A DNA stretch of 53,599 bases from Lachnospiraceae bacterium. Lineage in GTDB: Bacteria; Bacillota; Clostridia; Lachnospirales; Lachnospiraceae. The translations under genes and the position numbers were made by a program. A model generated the notes under the pieces. That model did no database searches and was not told the origin of the DNA. It worked only from the letters and a program-made list of their open reading frames with translations. The first letter of the stretch is position 1. The number at the start of each line of letters is the position of its first letter. Shown piece by piece: positions 43,879-52,499 of this stretch. Where the stretch lies: assembly GCA_030537145.1 (NCBI GenBank), contig JAUNON010000002.1:66916-120514 (forward strand). Reading direction: 5' to 3'.

Positions 43879-44520
43879 TTACAATGCGGAATATCCGTAG
43901 CTGTTTACGATAGCATCGATTTTCTCTTTTCGGGCGCACATAGGACATTTCGCAAATTCATAGGTCTCATAGCCCGGTACATCCTCCGGCCCAAAGATGG
44001 AATTTACTTCAAGTCCCGCTACCCTGCCGCTGGCGCTGAAAATGGCAGATACACCTTCCATAATGCCACCGTAATACTGGACGCATTCGATGGCTCTCGC
44101 TATCGTACGCCCTGTAGTGGCAGATGCCAGCAAAAGCAGGCAGTGCTTGTCCCGAACCATCTTTTGCATATTATCGCGGAAAATCAACTGTCCGCCCGGA
44201 TTCATCTCCGGTGTCACTATGTACATACTCTGATGCTGGTTCAGGGACATGATGCCGGACTTCGTAAGCTCCTCTGCCAGATAAGCGCCGATGACTTCGC
44301 AGCCATCCATGCAGATGATCGTATCAATATAGGTACTGGTGGTGTATTTCCTTGCAAGAATAGATGCCGCAGCCACCGCCTCACTCTTCCTGGATTTCAT
44401 AATCGTCATATCCACATAGTAATTGATATGAGAGTGGTTCGTTGCAAAATGTCCGGGTATCACACGGATAACCGCATTCTGATTGACCTTTGAATTAATC
44501 TTGATCGCCTTGCTCTCCAT
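43879..44520 (-). CDS. Orotate phosphoribosyltransferase-like protein with an altered PRPP loop
   Basis: A 213-residue protein with the phosphoribosyltransferase fold: HINYYVDMTIMKSR, IICMDGCEVIGAYLAEEL (about 88-105), the PRPP-loop region LLLLASATTGRTIARAIE (about 148-165), and a C-terminal CPMCARKEKID segment with two cysteines. In active enzymes two acidic residues stand before the TTG of that loop; here they read A and S, so PRPP binding may be changed and the enzyme activity is uncertain. GGAGG lies 8 bases before the ATG at 44520. A promoter at 44699-44727 leaves a leader of about 170 bases with no recognised riboswitch. Confidence 0.75.
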   Translation of the reverse strand: MESKAIKINSKVNQNAVIRVIPGHFATNHSHINYYVDMTIMKSRKSEAVAAASILARKYTTSTYIDTIICMDGCEVIGAYLAEELTKSGIMSLNQHQSMYIVTPEMNPGGQLIFRDNMQKMVRDKHCLLLLASATTGRTIARAIECVQYYGGIMEGVSAIFSASGRVAGLEVNSIFGPEDVPGYETYEFAKCPMCARKEKIDAIVNSYGYSAL

Positions 44521-44698
44521 AAAAAATACCTCCATTTTCGTTTTTTCTGCGGCAAGCCCCAGCGTTTTTGCAGCCCCCGCTGCCCTGCTATTTTCATTTC
44601 CCGTCAGGCCGCCGTCAGCGTATCTGCTTACCATTCATCTGCCAGCTCATTTTATGCCTTCTTAAATGATATAGAGTAAGCTGTTATAATACATAGCT

Positions 44699-44727
44699 AT
44701 CATACATGATAATTCTGATAACTTCAA
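44699..44727 (-). promoter_or_regulatory. Sigma-A promoter of the PRTase-like gene
   Basis: On the minus strand: TTGAAG at 44727-44722, a 17-base spacer, and TATGAT at 44704-44699. The 277-base gap 44521-44797 holds this promoter and a long leader, and no further gene. Confidence 0.6.
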
Positions 44728-44797
44728 TGTTTTTCCCAAAATTTTACAGTCTTTTCCGTATTCACACAGGAAGGGCCTGAACATTTTGAGCGCCGGC

Positions 44798-47140
44798 TCA
44801 TTCCGCCAGTATCTTCCTGTACTCCTCCACCGGGCTGGGCTTGGAATAATAATATCCCTGTATGGCATCACACTGCTTCTGCAGCAGGAATTCCACCTGC
44901 TCCCGGCTTTCCACCCCCTCCGACACCACGGCTTTTCCCAGCTTGTGAGACAATTCGATCAACATCTCCACAATCAGCCGGGAATCCTGGTCAAAGCCAT
45001 GAAAGCCATGAAAAAAGGACTGATCCAGCTTAATCGTATCAAATTCATATTCTTTAATCATATTGAAGGAGGAATACCCGGTTCCAAAATCATCCAGAGA
45101 GCATTTACAGTTCATCGCATGAATTCGGTCAATCACCTGTTTCATAAGCCCTGCATTTTTAACCACCAGCCCTTCGGTAATCTCAAACTCAATGTATTCC
45201 GGCGGAATGCGGTATTCGTGCATGATCCGTTCATACTCATCCAGAAAATTTTCATTTTCCAAATGGCATTTTGAAAGGTTCACGCTCACAGGCACGATTT
45301 TCTCTCCGTTGTCCATGGACTGGCGCAAATCTCTGCAGACAGTTTCAAATACATACTGATCCAGCTTTACCACAAATCCATTCCGTTCAAACAGCGGAAT
45401 AAATTTGCCGGGATAAAGAAATCCCAGCTCCGGATCCTTCCACCGTACCAGAGCCTCGCTCCCCAGCCACTCGTCCTTTTGGATGTTCCGTTTCAACTGA
45501 TAATACACAAAGAAATGATGGTTCGCCAGAGCGCTCTCCGCCATATCCGCCAGAGTCCCCTCCTCTTTCTGGCTTTCAAACATTTCCTGGCTGTAAACCA
45601 CCAGATTCGAAAGCACATGAAGCCCTTCCCTGGTCTTGGACTGCGCAAACCGGGCCCGGTCAATAGCAATGGAAATCTCTTTATCCTCCGCTTTAAGCTG
45701 ATAAACGCCAATCGTATACTTCAGCTTTACATGATCCGGATATTCCGTATCCATTAAAATCTGCTCCAGCTCCCGAATCCGTTTCTCGTCAAAGCCTTCT
45801 TTCATTTTCATCAGGACAATGAAACGATCCGCAAAGCTGTGGGCTACAATTTCACCCTCTTCCAGGTACTCCTGGATCGTCTGCCCCATTGTTTTCAGAA
45901 TCTGATCCGCTTTCTCACGGCCGATCCGGGTATTAATCAGCTTAAACTGCAGAATATTGTAGGATACTAACGCATACGGCTGGCTGCTTCTGGCAAGCAG
46001 CAGATTTCCGTCAATACAGAAACGGCTGTCATTCAGGATCTGGGTCAGTGGATCCATATATTTCAGCTTCAGCTCATTATTCTTCTTTCTTACCTCCAGA
46101 CAGACAAGTGCAATCAGCGCAGCCAGCAGGCCTGACAGGATGATATAAATCATAATTTTAGATTTCTGAAACAGACTGGAAACATTTTTTCCCAGGACAT
46201 CCGCACGGGTCAAAATCAGAAATCTCCAGTTCTGCACAGAACATACGCTGTCTGCGGCGGTCTCCTCCGAAGGAACCAGAGGTGTATAATAAATCAGAAA
46301 CTCTCTGGTGACACCCATCAGATCCAGGGTATTCCTGTTCCCGCTTTTCAAATCAGAACGAAGCTGTTCTACCACCTTCTCATCTGCAAAGGTGGAAAAC
46401 GTCTCCAGCAAATTGGCCCCGAATTGTTTCTGGGCATTGCTGTCCACCACCACATTTCCGTCCGAATCGGAAATAACCACATAAGTTAATCCCTTGCCGA
46501 AAACATCCGTTTCCAGCATCTTCGAAACCTTATCCTTACTTATCGTACCCAGGACGGCAGCAATTTTCCGCTGTCCCGTTCCCGGCTCATATGCCTCATA
46601 GGGAACGGCAAATACCAGCCTATCCTCCAATTCACTGCCCTCTAAAATACCTGCGTAATATGCCGTATCTTTCCCACTGCAGCACTGCTGAATCAGAGCC
46701 TCTCCGGAAGCATCCAGCCGCTGTCCCGTTGAAAAAATAAGGTACCCATCATCTGAAACGACCCCTATATGATCAAAGATCAGAGCAGGAAACCTGTTCA
46801 GTTTCTCAAATACTGCATCCATTTCATCCCTATCATCCAGCTCCGGAGACTCCAGCGCAATTAGTTGATTGGCAGCCTCAAGCTGCTCATACCAGGATGC
46901 AACACGATCTGCCGCTGCAAAGACCATCTGGGCAGAAACCTCCGTCATCGTATCATATGCCTGCTGCTTATAATATCTGGCTGCCGAGCTGCTGTATGTA
47001 AAATGATAGACCGCAATCATAACGGCTACCAGCAAGACAACACCCATTCCAAAAAACCAGCCGCTTCTCCGATTTCGCCTGATTTCTTCCTGATAAAGTC
47101 TCTTTGGCGGACGGACCGTCCTCCCAATCACATTTTTCAT
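44798..47140 (-). CDS. Membrane sensor with degenerate GGDEF and intact EAL domain
   Basis: A 780-residue protein. It has a membrane segment at about 24-46, an outer sensor region of CACHE type (about 47-310), and a second membrane segment (IMIYIILSGLLAALIALVCLEV). A GGDEF-like domain (about 355-480) has its signature decayed to SFADRF, so it should not make c-di-GMP. The EAL domain (about 500-775) keeps SEALVRW, FEITEG, LDDFGTGYSS, KLDQSF and VSEGVE, so c-di-GMP breakdown is likely. The start at 47140 has AGGAAGAGG upstream. It lies 32 bases after a secreted cellulase gene on the same strand, suggesting co-transcription. Confidence 0.92.
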   Translation of the reverse strand: MKNVIGRTVRPPKRLYQEEIRRNRRSGWFFGMGVVLLVAVMIAVYHFTYSSSAARYYKQQAYDTMTEVSAQMVFAAADRVASWYEQLEAANQLIALESPELDDRDEMDAVFEKLNRFPALIFDHIGVVSDDGYLIFSTGQRLDASGEALIQQCCSGKDTAYYAGILEGSELEDRLVFAVPYEAYEPGTGQRKIAAVLGTISKDKVSKMLETDVFGKGLTYVVISDSDGNVVVDSNAQKQFGANLLETFSTFADEKVVEQLRSDLKSGNRNTLDLMGVTREFLIYYTPLVPSEETAADSVCSVQNWRFLILTRADVLGKNVSSLFQKSKIMIYIILSGLLAALIALVCLEVRKKNNELKLKYMDPLTQILNDSRFCIDGNLLLARSSQPYALVSYNILQFKLINTRIGREKADQILKTMGQTIQEYLEEGEIVAHSFADRFIVLMKMKEGFDEKRIRELEQILMDTEYPDHVKLKYTIGVYQLKAEDKEISIAIDRARFAQSKTREGLHVLSNLVVYSQEMFESQKEEGTLADMAESALANHHFFVYYQLKRNIQKDEWLGSEALVRWKDPELGFLYPGKFIPLFERNGFVVKLDQYVFETVCRDLRQSMDNGEKIVPVSVNLSKCHLENENFLDEYERIMHEYRIPPEYIEFEITEGLVVKNAGLMKQVIDRIHAMNCKCSLDDFGTGYSSFNMIKEYEFDTIKLDQSFFHGFHGFDQDSRLIVEMLIELSHKLGKAVVSEGVESREQVEFLLQKQCDAIQGYYYSKPSPVEEYRKILAE

Positions 47141-47172
47141 ATCCTCTTCCTCATAACCATTCCGAAAATACC

Positions 47173-48615
47173 CTATGAAGCCGTAATCAAGATGGATGAA
47201 ATGGTCTGTGCCTTTGCACTTTTTACAACAAACCCAAGCTCCGCCGTACCGTTTTTCTTTATTTTTTTGTTCCATTCCAGCGGCTTGATGGTAAGCGTCT
47301 TTTCCTTACGCACAAAGCTGCCGCACCATTTATCCGAAACAGAAAATGACTGCTTCAGCTTTACCGAAACCTGCCACCTGCTGCTGGTTTTGCTGCCCGT
47401 GTTTTTCAGCACCAGCTTATATTGAGTATAATACTTTCCGCCGCTTTTCCAACTGTTCACCCTTGTCAGAGAAGCATGCAGCTTTACCTTCCCGGCGGAT
47501 GTTCTGCTCAGGGACTGACCGTTTCCGGTACTGCTGCTTCCGGATGAGCCGTTTCCGGTACCTCCGCTTCCCGAAGCAGGCGGTTTTCCGGTATAAGCCT
47601 GAACCAGCCATTTCCCGGAGGCGGACAGATCAGAAGCCTTCCAGCCGCTTTTTTTCTTACAGGAGCTTTTCAGCAGCGCCGATGTTTCGTTTTTATTCGA
47701 TAGATTCCAACAGACACGTCCGATCCCGTACTGATCCAGCAGCTTCATCCAGCGGTTTCCTTCTGCCGTATCTGCTTTTCCCCCTCCGGAAGCCTCACTG
47801 ATGCCGAACTCTGTCACGATCACCGGAAGTCCCTTCTTCACAGCCTTTTCCAGTTTGCTGCGCAGGCCGGATTTATGGGTGCCGGCATAAAAATGAAACG
47901 CATAGGCAATGTTCTTATATCCAGTGACGGGATCCGCCTGGGCCTTATCCACATCCTGAGACCAGGTGGGAGTCCCTACAATGATGATGGCGTTTTTGTT
48001 CACACTGCGGATGGTCTTGATGATATCCTTCGCATAGCTTTTGATGTTTTTCCAGGAGCCGCCTCTGCCGTTTGGTTCATTGCAAATCTCATACATCACG
48101 TTTCCGTATCCGGAATATTTCCTGGCAATCTCCTGAAAAAACTGTTTCGCCTGCTTTTTATAAGTAAGGGGATTCCCATCGCTTAAAATATGCCAGTCAA
48201 TTATCACGTACATCCCCAGATCCGTAGCATACTTTACGCCCTGATCAATTTTCTTTTTCAGATTCTTCTGACTGCCTCCGGTACAATAGCCATTGTAGTC
48301 TGCCGTATACATAGCTAGCCGGATGGTATTCACTCCCCACGTATCCCGCAGCGTCTTAAAAGCTTCCTTATTCACATATTCCGGATACCAGGCCAGACCA
48401 TGGGTAGATACCCCCTTTATCACAAAGCTTTTTCCTTTGGAATTCACTATTTTTCCCTTACTGACAGACAGTCTGCCGTTAGCCGCATAAGGTGATGCTG
48501 CCTCTGCCCTGTCTCCAAACGCCAGCATTCCCGCCAGGCAAAAAAGAAGCATAACCAGATATGCGTTCCGCCGTTTTTGCGCAGCCTTGTCCTGTCCCAC
48601 ACGTTCCTCTCTCAT
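47173..48615 (-). CDS. Secreted GH5 cellulase/endoglucanase with a CBM2-like domain
   Basis: A 480-residue exported protein. The signal peptide (about 15-40, AYLVMLLFCLAGMLAF, cut after DRAEA) is followed by a glycoside hydrolase family 5 domain with GVSTHGLAWY, VIIDWHIL, the acid/base glutamate in YEICNEPNG, HFYAGTH, and the nucleophile in VTEFG. A glycine/serine linker (SGGTGNGSSGSSS) leads to a C-terminal domain with spaced tryptophans (RVNSWKSGG, DKWCGSF, LEWNKKI) like cellulose-binding module family 2. It should cut beta-1,4-glucan. GTGAGG fits the second ATG at 48615 better than one two codons upstream. The EAL gene follows. Confidence 0.93.
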   Translation of the reverse strand: MREERVGQDKAAQKRRNAYLVMLLFCLAGMLAFGDRAEAASPYAANGRLSVSKGKIVNSKGKSFVIKGVSTHGLAWYPEYVNKEAFKTLRDTWGVNTIRLAMYTADYNGYCTGGSQKNLKKKIDQGVKYATDLGMYVIIDWHILSDGNPLTYKKQAKQFFQEIARKYSGYGNVMYEICNEPNGRGGSWKNIKSYAKDIIKTIRSVNKNAIIIVGTPTWSQDVDKAQADPVTGYKNIAYAFHFYAGTHKSGLRSKLEKAVKKGLPVIVTEFGISEASGGGKADTAEGNRWMKLLDQYGIGRVCWNLSNKNETSALLKSSCKKKSGWKASDLSASGKWLVQAYTGKPPASGSGGTGNGSSGSSSTGNGQSLSRTSAGKVKLHASLTRVNSWKSGGKYYTQYKLVLKNTGSKTSSRWQVSVKLKQSFSVSDKWCGSFVRKEKTLTIKPLEWNKKIKKNGTAELGFVVKSAKAQTISSILITAS

Positions 48616-48744
48616 ATTCATTCCTCACCAGCTTTCTATCCACACCCTTAAGCTCCCGGAATGCTCTGCATTCCCCGTTCTTTTTTATACTATAACATAA
48701 AATCTCACTCCATGGAGGATAAATTTTATGCGGTCTGCATTTAT

Positions 48745-48773
48745 TGACGGATTCCGGAAACCCTTTTATAATG
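48745..48773 (+). promoter_or_regulatory. Sigma-A promoter of guanine deaminase
   Basis: TTGACG at 48745-48750, a 17-base spacer, and TATAAT at 48768-48773. The leader is only about 35 bases, too short for a purine riboswitch. Confidence 0.85.
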
Positions 48774-48816
48774 AGCTTATCTTTTCAAGGAATTTAATGA
48801 ATAAGGATGGAAAAAT

Positions 48817-50079
48817 ATGAAGCGTTTCGTTTTAAAGGGAACTATCATTTACTGTAAATCAAAAGAGGAGCTGGCTGCCGTTGACGGCGGATATGCGGTC
48901 TGCGAGGACGGTATCTGCCGGGGTGTTTTTGAAACGCTGCCGGAGCGCTACCAGTCTTTCACACTAAAGGATTACGGGAGCTGCCTGATTATACCGGGTA
49001 TGACAGATCTGCATGTACATGCGCCCCAATATACGGTCTGCGGCTATGCCATGGATCTGGAACTGATGGATTGGCTGAATGCATATATTTTCCCGGAAGA
49101 AGCAAAATATCATGATCTCTCCTACGCAAAAACCTCTTATCAGGTGTTTGTGCAGGATCTTGTGCACTCGCCTACTACCCGTCTCTGTGCCTTCGGCACC
49201 CTGCATACAGAAGGTACGCTGGAGCTGATGCGCCAGCTAGAAGAAGCCGGATTTACCGGTTATGTAGGAAAAGTAAGTATGGATCGGAATTCCCCGAATA
49301 CCCTGCGGGAAACAGACGGAGCAGAAGCCTTGAAGGGCTGGCTTTCCCAATGCAATTTCAAGCATATCCGTCCCATTTTGACCCCCCGGTTCATTCCGGC
49401 CTGCTCGGATCGTCTCATGGCAGAAATCGGGGAGCTTCAGGCTCAGACGCATCTGCCGCTTCAGTCCCATTTATCCGAAAATCCGATTGAGATTGCCTTC
49501 GTAAAAGAGCTTTGTCCGGATGCGGATTTTTACGGGGATGCCTATGACCGTTTCGGAACCTTCGGAACCAACGGAAGCACCATTATGGCCCACTGCGTCT
49601 ACTCCGATGAGGCTGAGATTGCCCGCATGAAGGAAAATAATGTTTATGTGGCCCACTGCGCCGAATCCAATTTTAATCTGTCCTCCGGGATTGCCCCGGT
49701 AAGACGTTTTCTGGATGCCGGCCTGCATATGGGGCTCGGCACGGATATCGGCGCCGGAACCTCCGTATCCATGTTCCGTTCCGTCAAGGAGGCCATCATC
49801 GCCTCAAAAATGTATTGGCGGCTGATCGACTCCCGGCAGAAACCGCTCCAGTTCAGTGAAGCCTTTTATCTGGCCACCAGAGGCGGCGGCTCATTTTTCG
49901 GAAAAGCAGGAAGCTTTGAGGATGGCTTTGACTTTGATGCAGTAGTCATCGATGATCGGAAAATCCGCACACCCCTGCCAAAGGATCCGGTAAACCGGCT
50001 GGAACGGGTGATTTATGCGGATGACTGCCGCACGGTAATTGACAAATATATTCAGGGCCGGCAGGTGATCTGCGGATAA
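48817..50079 (+). CDS. guaD: Guanine deaminase
   Basis: A 420-residue amidohydrolase converting guanine to xanthine and ammonia. The metal site is HVH in PGMTDLHVHAPQY (residues 60-72). Other features are QSHLSEN (about 218), the histidine in IMAHCVYS, and the aspartate in GLGTDIGAGTS, all in the guanine deaminase form. Length is normal and no signal peptide is present. It is a single plus-strand gene between leftward operons, with its own promoter at 48745-48773. The 73-base gap to trmO holds GC-rich sequence with a small CCGGC/GCCGG hairpin. Confidence 0.94.
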   Translation: MKRFVLKGTIIYCKSKEELAAVDGGYAVCEDGICRGVFETLPERYQSFTLKDYGSCLIIPGMTDLHVHAPQYTVCGYAMDLELMDWLNAYIFPEEAKYHDLSYAKTSYQVFVQDLVHSPTTRLCAFGTLHTEGTLELMRQLEEAGFTGYVGKVSMDRNSPNTLRETDGAEALKGWLSQCNFKHIRPILTPRFIPACSDRLMAEIGELQAQTHLPLQSHLSENPIEIAFVKELCPDADFYGDAYDRFGTFGTNGSTIMAHCVYSDEAEIARMKENNVYVAHCAESNFNLSSGIAPVRRFLDAGLHMGLGTDIGAGTSVSMFRSVKEAIIASKMYWRLIDSRQKPLQFSEAFYLATRGGGSFFGKAGSFEDGFDFDAVVIDDRKIRTPLPKDPVNRLERVIYADDCRTVIDKYIQGRQVICG

Positions 50080-50152
50080 CCCTCTGAACCGGCATCCCCG
50101 CCGGCAAATCTCACCGTCCCGGCGGCCCGGGCCTCACCGCTTGACGCCGTTT

Positions 50153-50824
50153 TCATAGCTTTTCTACTTCACAGACCGTCAGGACCCCATCTTTTACATG
50201 AAAACGGATATCATATCCAGCAAAGGCTACACCGTAGCGGCGGTTCGGATCACTCTGATATGCGGGCCTGGGATCCTGGCGCAAAATCCCCAGGGCCGCT
50301 TCCTTCTTTTCTTCCGGCAGACAGGACAGCAGCTCCTGGGGAAATACCACCTGCAGCTCATAATCCCTTACCCGGTCAGAAAATCCGCACACTGCATCCG
50401 GGTGGCTGTCAGTATAAGCAATATATGGCTTAATATCATAAATCGGTGTCCCGTCCAACAGATCCGCCCCGGCTACATACAAAACCGGTCCCAGCTTTGC
50501 ATCCCATTCTACCTTTTCCAGCCGCACCGAGGACAGGCCGATGGGGTTGGGCCGAAACGGGGAGCGGGTAGCAAAAACTCCCATATGCGTATTGCCTCCC
50601 AGCCTGGGGGGAAGCACCGTAGGAGACCATTCCTCCCGCACCGCTTCCGAAAACTGCCAGATCAGCCAGATATGGGAATAGCCTTCCAGCCCCATAAAGG
50701 CATGGGCATTCCGGTATTCCGGTTCAAATACAATTCTCGCTTTCAGCTCCGGCACCAGGCCGCTCTGTCTGGGAATTCCGAATTTCTCTCTGAAATCACT
50801 GTGAATCCTGGCAATCGTTTTCAT
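50153..50824 (-). CDS. trmO: tRNA (N6-threonylcarbamoyladenosine-37) methyltransferase TrmO
   Basis: A 223-residue protein of the TsaA/TrmO family, which methylates the t6A base at position 37 of certain tRNAs. The signature is intact: ARIHSDFREKFGIPRQ at the start, HIWLIWQF, GVFATRSPFRPNPIGLS (about 83-99), and LLDGTPIYDIKPYI (about 121-134). The C-terminal extension (YGVAFAGYDIRFHV) is typical of the longer bacterial form. It begins one base after the stop of the HAD gene, so the two are co-transcribed. Confidence 0.95.
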   Translation of the reverse strand: MKTIARIHSDFREKFGIPRQSGLVPELKARIVFEPEYRNAHAFMGLEGYSHIWLIWQFSEAVREEWSPTVLPPRLGGNTHMGVFATRSPFRPNPIGLSSVRLEKVEWDAKLGPVLYVAGADLLDGTPIYDIKPYIAYTDSHPDAVCGFSDRVRDYELQVVFPQELLSCLPEEKKEAALGILRQDPRPAYQSDPNRRYGVAFAGYDIRFHVKDGVLTVCEVEKL

Positions 50825-50825
50825 A

Positions 50826-51665
50826 TTATTCTTGTCCCTCTTTCAGAAAATAATGTTCAATGGCCTCTGCGCAGCCATCATGATTATTATCTGCCACCTG
50901 CACATCACAGACTGCCTTCACCCGCTCATTTGCATTGCCCATGGCCACCGCAAGGCCTGCCGCCTTCAGCGCTTCCATATCATTATCCGCATCCCCTACC
51001 ATAATGACCTCTCCCAGGGAAATTCCCATCACCTCACACACCGCCTGCAGACCGCTGGCCTTGCTCAATCCCAGCGGAGAGCATTCCAGCGAGGAAATCT
51101 CAGAATATACCATGGTAAGCGCCAGGTTTTGTTCGCTCAGCAGCCGGAAGGTCTCCTCCCTCTGGGCAGGGCTGGTATGATATAGATTGATTTTTTCTGC
51201 ATTGGCTGTCTCCAGGGAGATCTGTTTCACATTCTCCGTCAGAGTACAGACCTTTTCGAATGCTTTCTGATAAACACCGATCTGGAAATATTCCGTTTGA
51301 TAAAGCTGGGAAGCATTGATGATACATCTTCCGTCACTGAAAAGCTGGGGCATAATGTCCCGCCCCTGCACGGCTTTCCAAAGCTTTCTTCTCTCTTCCA
51401 GCGGAATAGAGATCACGCGCACCGGCCGTTTCTTCTGCAAATCATACACCATTGCTCCGCTCTCCCCGCACAGATAATGCATATCCGGAAATTCTTCCAG
51501 GGTTTCTTCCATTTCCGCATAGGAACGCCCCGTACAAAAGATAACTTCCTTTCCAACCGCCAGAGCCCGATGGATTGCAGCCTTTGTTCGCTCACCCATC
51601 CGCTTCTCGTCATTCAGGGCCGTCCCATCCATATCCAGAGCTATCACACGATATTTTCCATTCAT
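50826..51665 (-). CDS. Cof-type HAD-IIB family hydrolase
   Basis: A 279-residue phosphatase. HAD motif I is ALDMDGTALNDEK (about 8-20), motif II CTGRSY, and motif IV MVGDADNDMEALKAAGLAVAMGNA, with a C2-type cap between. The family dephosphorylates sugar phosphates and cofactors; the substrate cannot be predicted. The start at 51665 is set by GGAGGAG upstream; a longer in-frame stretch lacks a ribosome site. It leads trmO in a two-gene operon. Confidence 0.93.
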   Translation of the reverse strand: MNGKYRVIALDMDGTALNDEKRMGERTKAAIHRALAVGKEVIFCTGRSYAEMEETLEEFPDMHYLCGESGAMVYDLQKKRPVRVISIPLEERRKLWKAVQGRDIMPQLFSDGRCIINASQLYQTEYFQIGVYQKAFEKVCTLTENVKQISLETANAEKINLYHTSPAQREETFRLLSEQNLALTMVYSEISSLECSPLGLSKASGLQAVCEVMGISLGEVIMVGDADNDMEALKAAGLAVAMGNANERVKAVCDVQVADNNHDGCAEAIEHYFLKEGQE

Positions 51666-51812
51666 CCTGCACTCCTCCCAAATTTCTCTTTTTTCAGGAT
51701 TGCCTCCGGCATTCCCGTTGTTGAAAAGGGCTGCTTCTATTATATCGGAACCCCCTCTCTTTGTATAGGGAAAAATGGGCTGGTTTCTTTTCAACCGTCA
51801 CTTGTTCTTACA

Positions 51813-51852
51813 GGCTTTGCAGCCAGTGCAAAGCCCTGAGCTGAACTGTTAC
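51813..51852. repeat. Small hairpin with a flank shared with the 36301 element
   Basis: GGCTTTGCA, GCCAG, TGCAAAGCC (51813-51835) is a perfect 9-bp hairpin without a T run. It is followed by CTGAGCTGAACTGTTAC (51836-51852), which matches 36471-36487 (CTGGGCTGAACTGTTAC) at 16 of 17 bases. There too the sequence directly follows a palindrome. Confidence 0.55.
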
Positions 51853-51859
51853 TCCCGCT

Positions 51860-52291
51860 CTAACCAATTCCAGGTGCAGCGCACGTCAAATGATTTCTGG
51901 CAATAAATTCCTCCGATAGGTATAGCTTTCCCACCGGGGCAGCCTCCGGCTCCCCGGACAAGCCCTCCGTATCTTCCATAAGCTCTCCCTCTGCCGTATG
52001 GAAAAACAGCTTCCGCTCTTCCAAATAGCCGGCATCCTTCAGATATCTGGAAAAAATATACATTTCATCGGCTCCGGCTTCCAAAATGCTGCCGTCCGGC
52101 CGGAACAGCTTCATTTCCACCCTCCTTCCGTCCAGAAGCGTGCCTGCCAGTATTCCCGCCACACCAAGACCGCAGTTGCGGGCGCAAACAGTACGGACTG
52201 CTTTCTCATCCAGCATCACATCATTCCTGCCGGTATCGTATACCAGATAATCACTTCCCAAACCATGATATTTTAAAAAAACTGTACTCAT
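51860..52291 (-). CDS. Truncated diaminopimelate epimerase-like protein without the catalytic cysteine
   Basis: A 143-residue protein whose whole length aligns with the N-terminal half of DapF (normally about 270 residues). YHGLGSDYLVYD near the start corresponds to MHGLGNDF. LFRPDGSILEAGADEMYIFSRYL corresponds to the NADGS...CGNG...R block, but the catalytic cysteine motif reads AGAD. The second half, with the other cysteine, is missing. It cannot be a working epimerase; it is either a decayed remnant or a repurposed half-domain. The start at 52291 has GGGGAG upstream, so it still looks translatable. Confidence 0.7.
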   Translation of the reverse strand: MSTVFLKYHGLGSDYLVYDTGRNDVMLDEKAVRTVCARNCGLGVAGILAGTLLDGRRVEMKLFRPDGSILEAGADEMYIFSRYLKDAGYLEERKLFFHTAEGELMEDTEGLSGEPEAAPVGKLYLSEEFIARNHLTCAAPGIG

Positions 52292-52413
52292 TCCATCTCC
52301 CCGCTTTCCCGCTTCGTTCTTTTCCATCCGATACTTCCCCGTTTTCCATTTGACTTCTTACCATATCATATCAGACATTTTTTGAAATGAATATTAATTT
52401 TATGCTGGCTATC

Positions 52414-52442
52414 TTGTAAATAATGCTTTTATAACCTATAAT
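52414..52442 (+). promoter_or_regulatory. Sigma-A promoter of the AraC-type regulator
   Basis: TTGTAA at 52414-52419, a 17-base spacer, and TATAAT at 52437-52442, about 55 bases before the start. Confidence 0.75.
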
Positions 52443-52499
52443 GGATAAGAAGAATACCGTAAAATAAATTTATAAAACATCTGCAGGAGGGCTTTCCGT

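Noticed and set aside
48616..48816. A purine riboswitch before guanine deaminase.
   Set aside because: The promoter at 48745-48773 leaves about 35 bases of leader, too short for the aptamer, and no conserved loop sequences are present.
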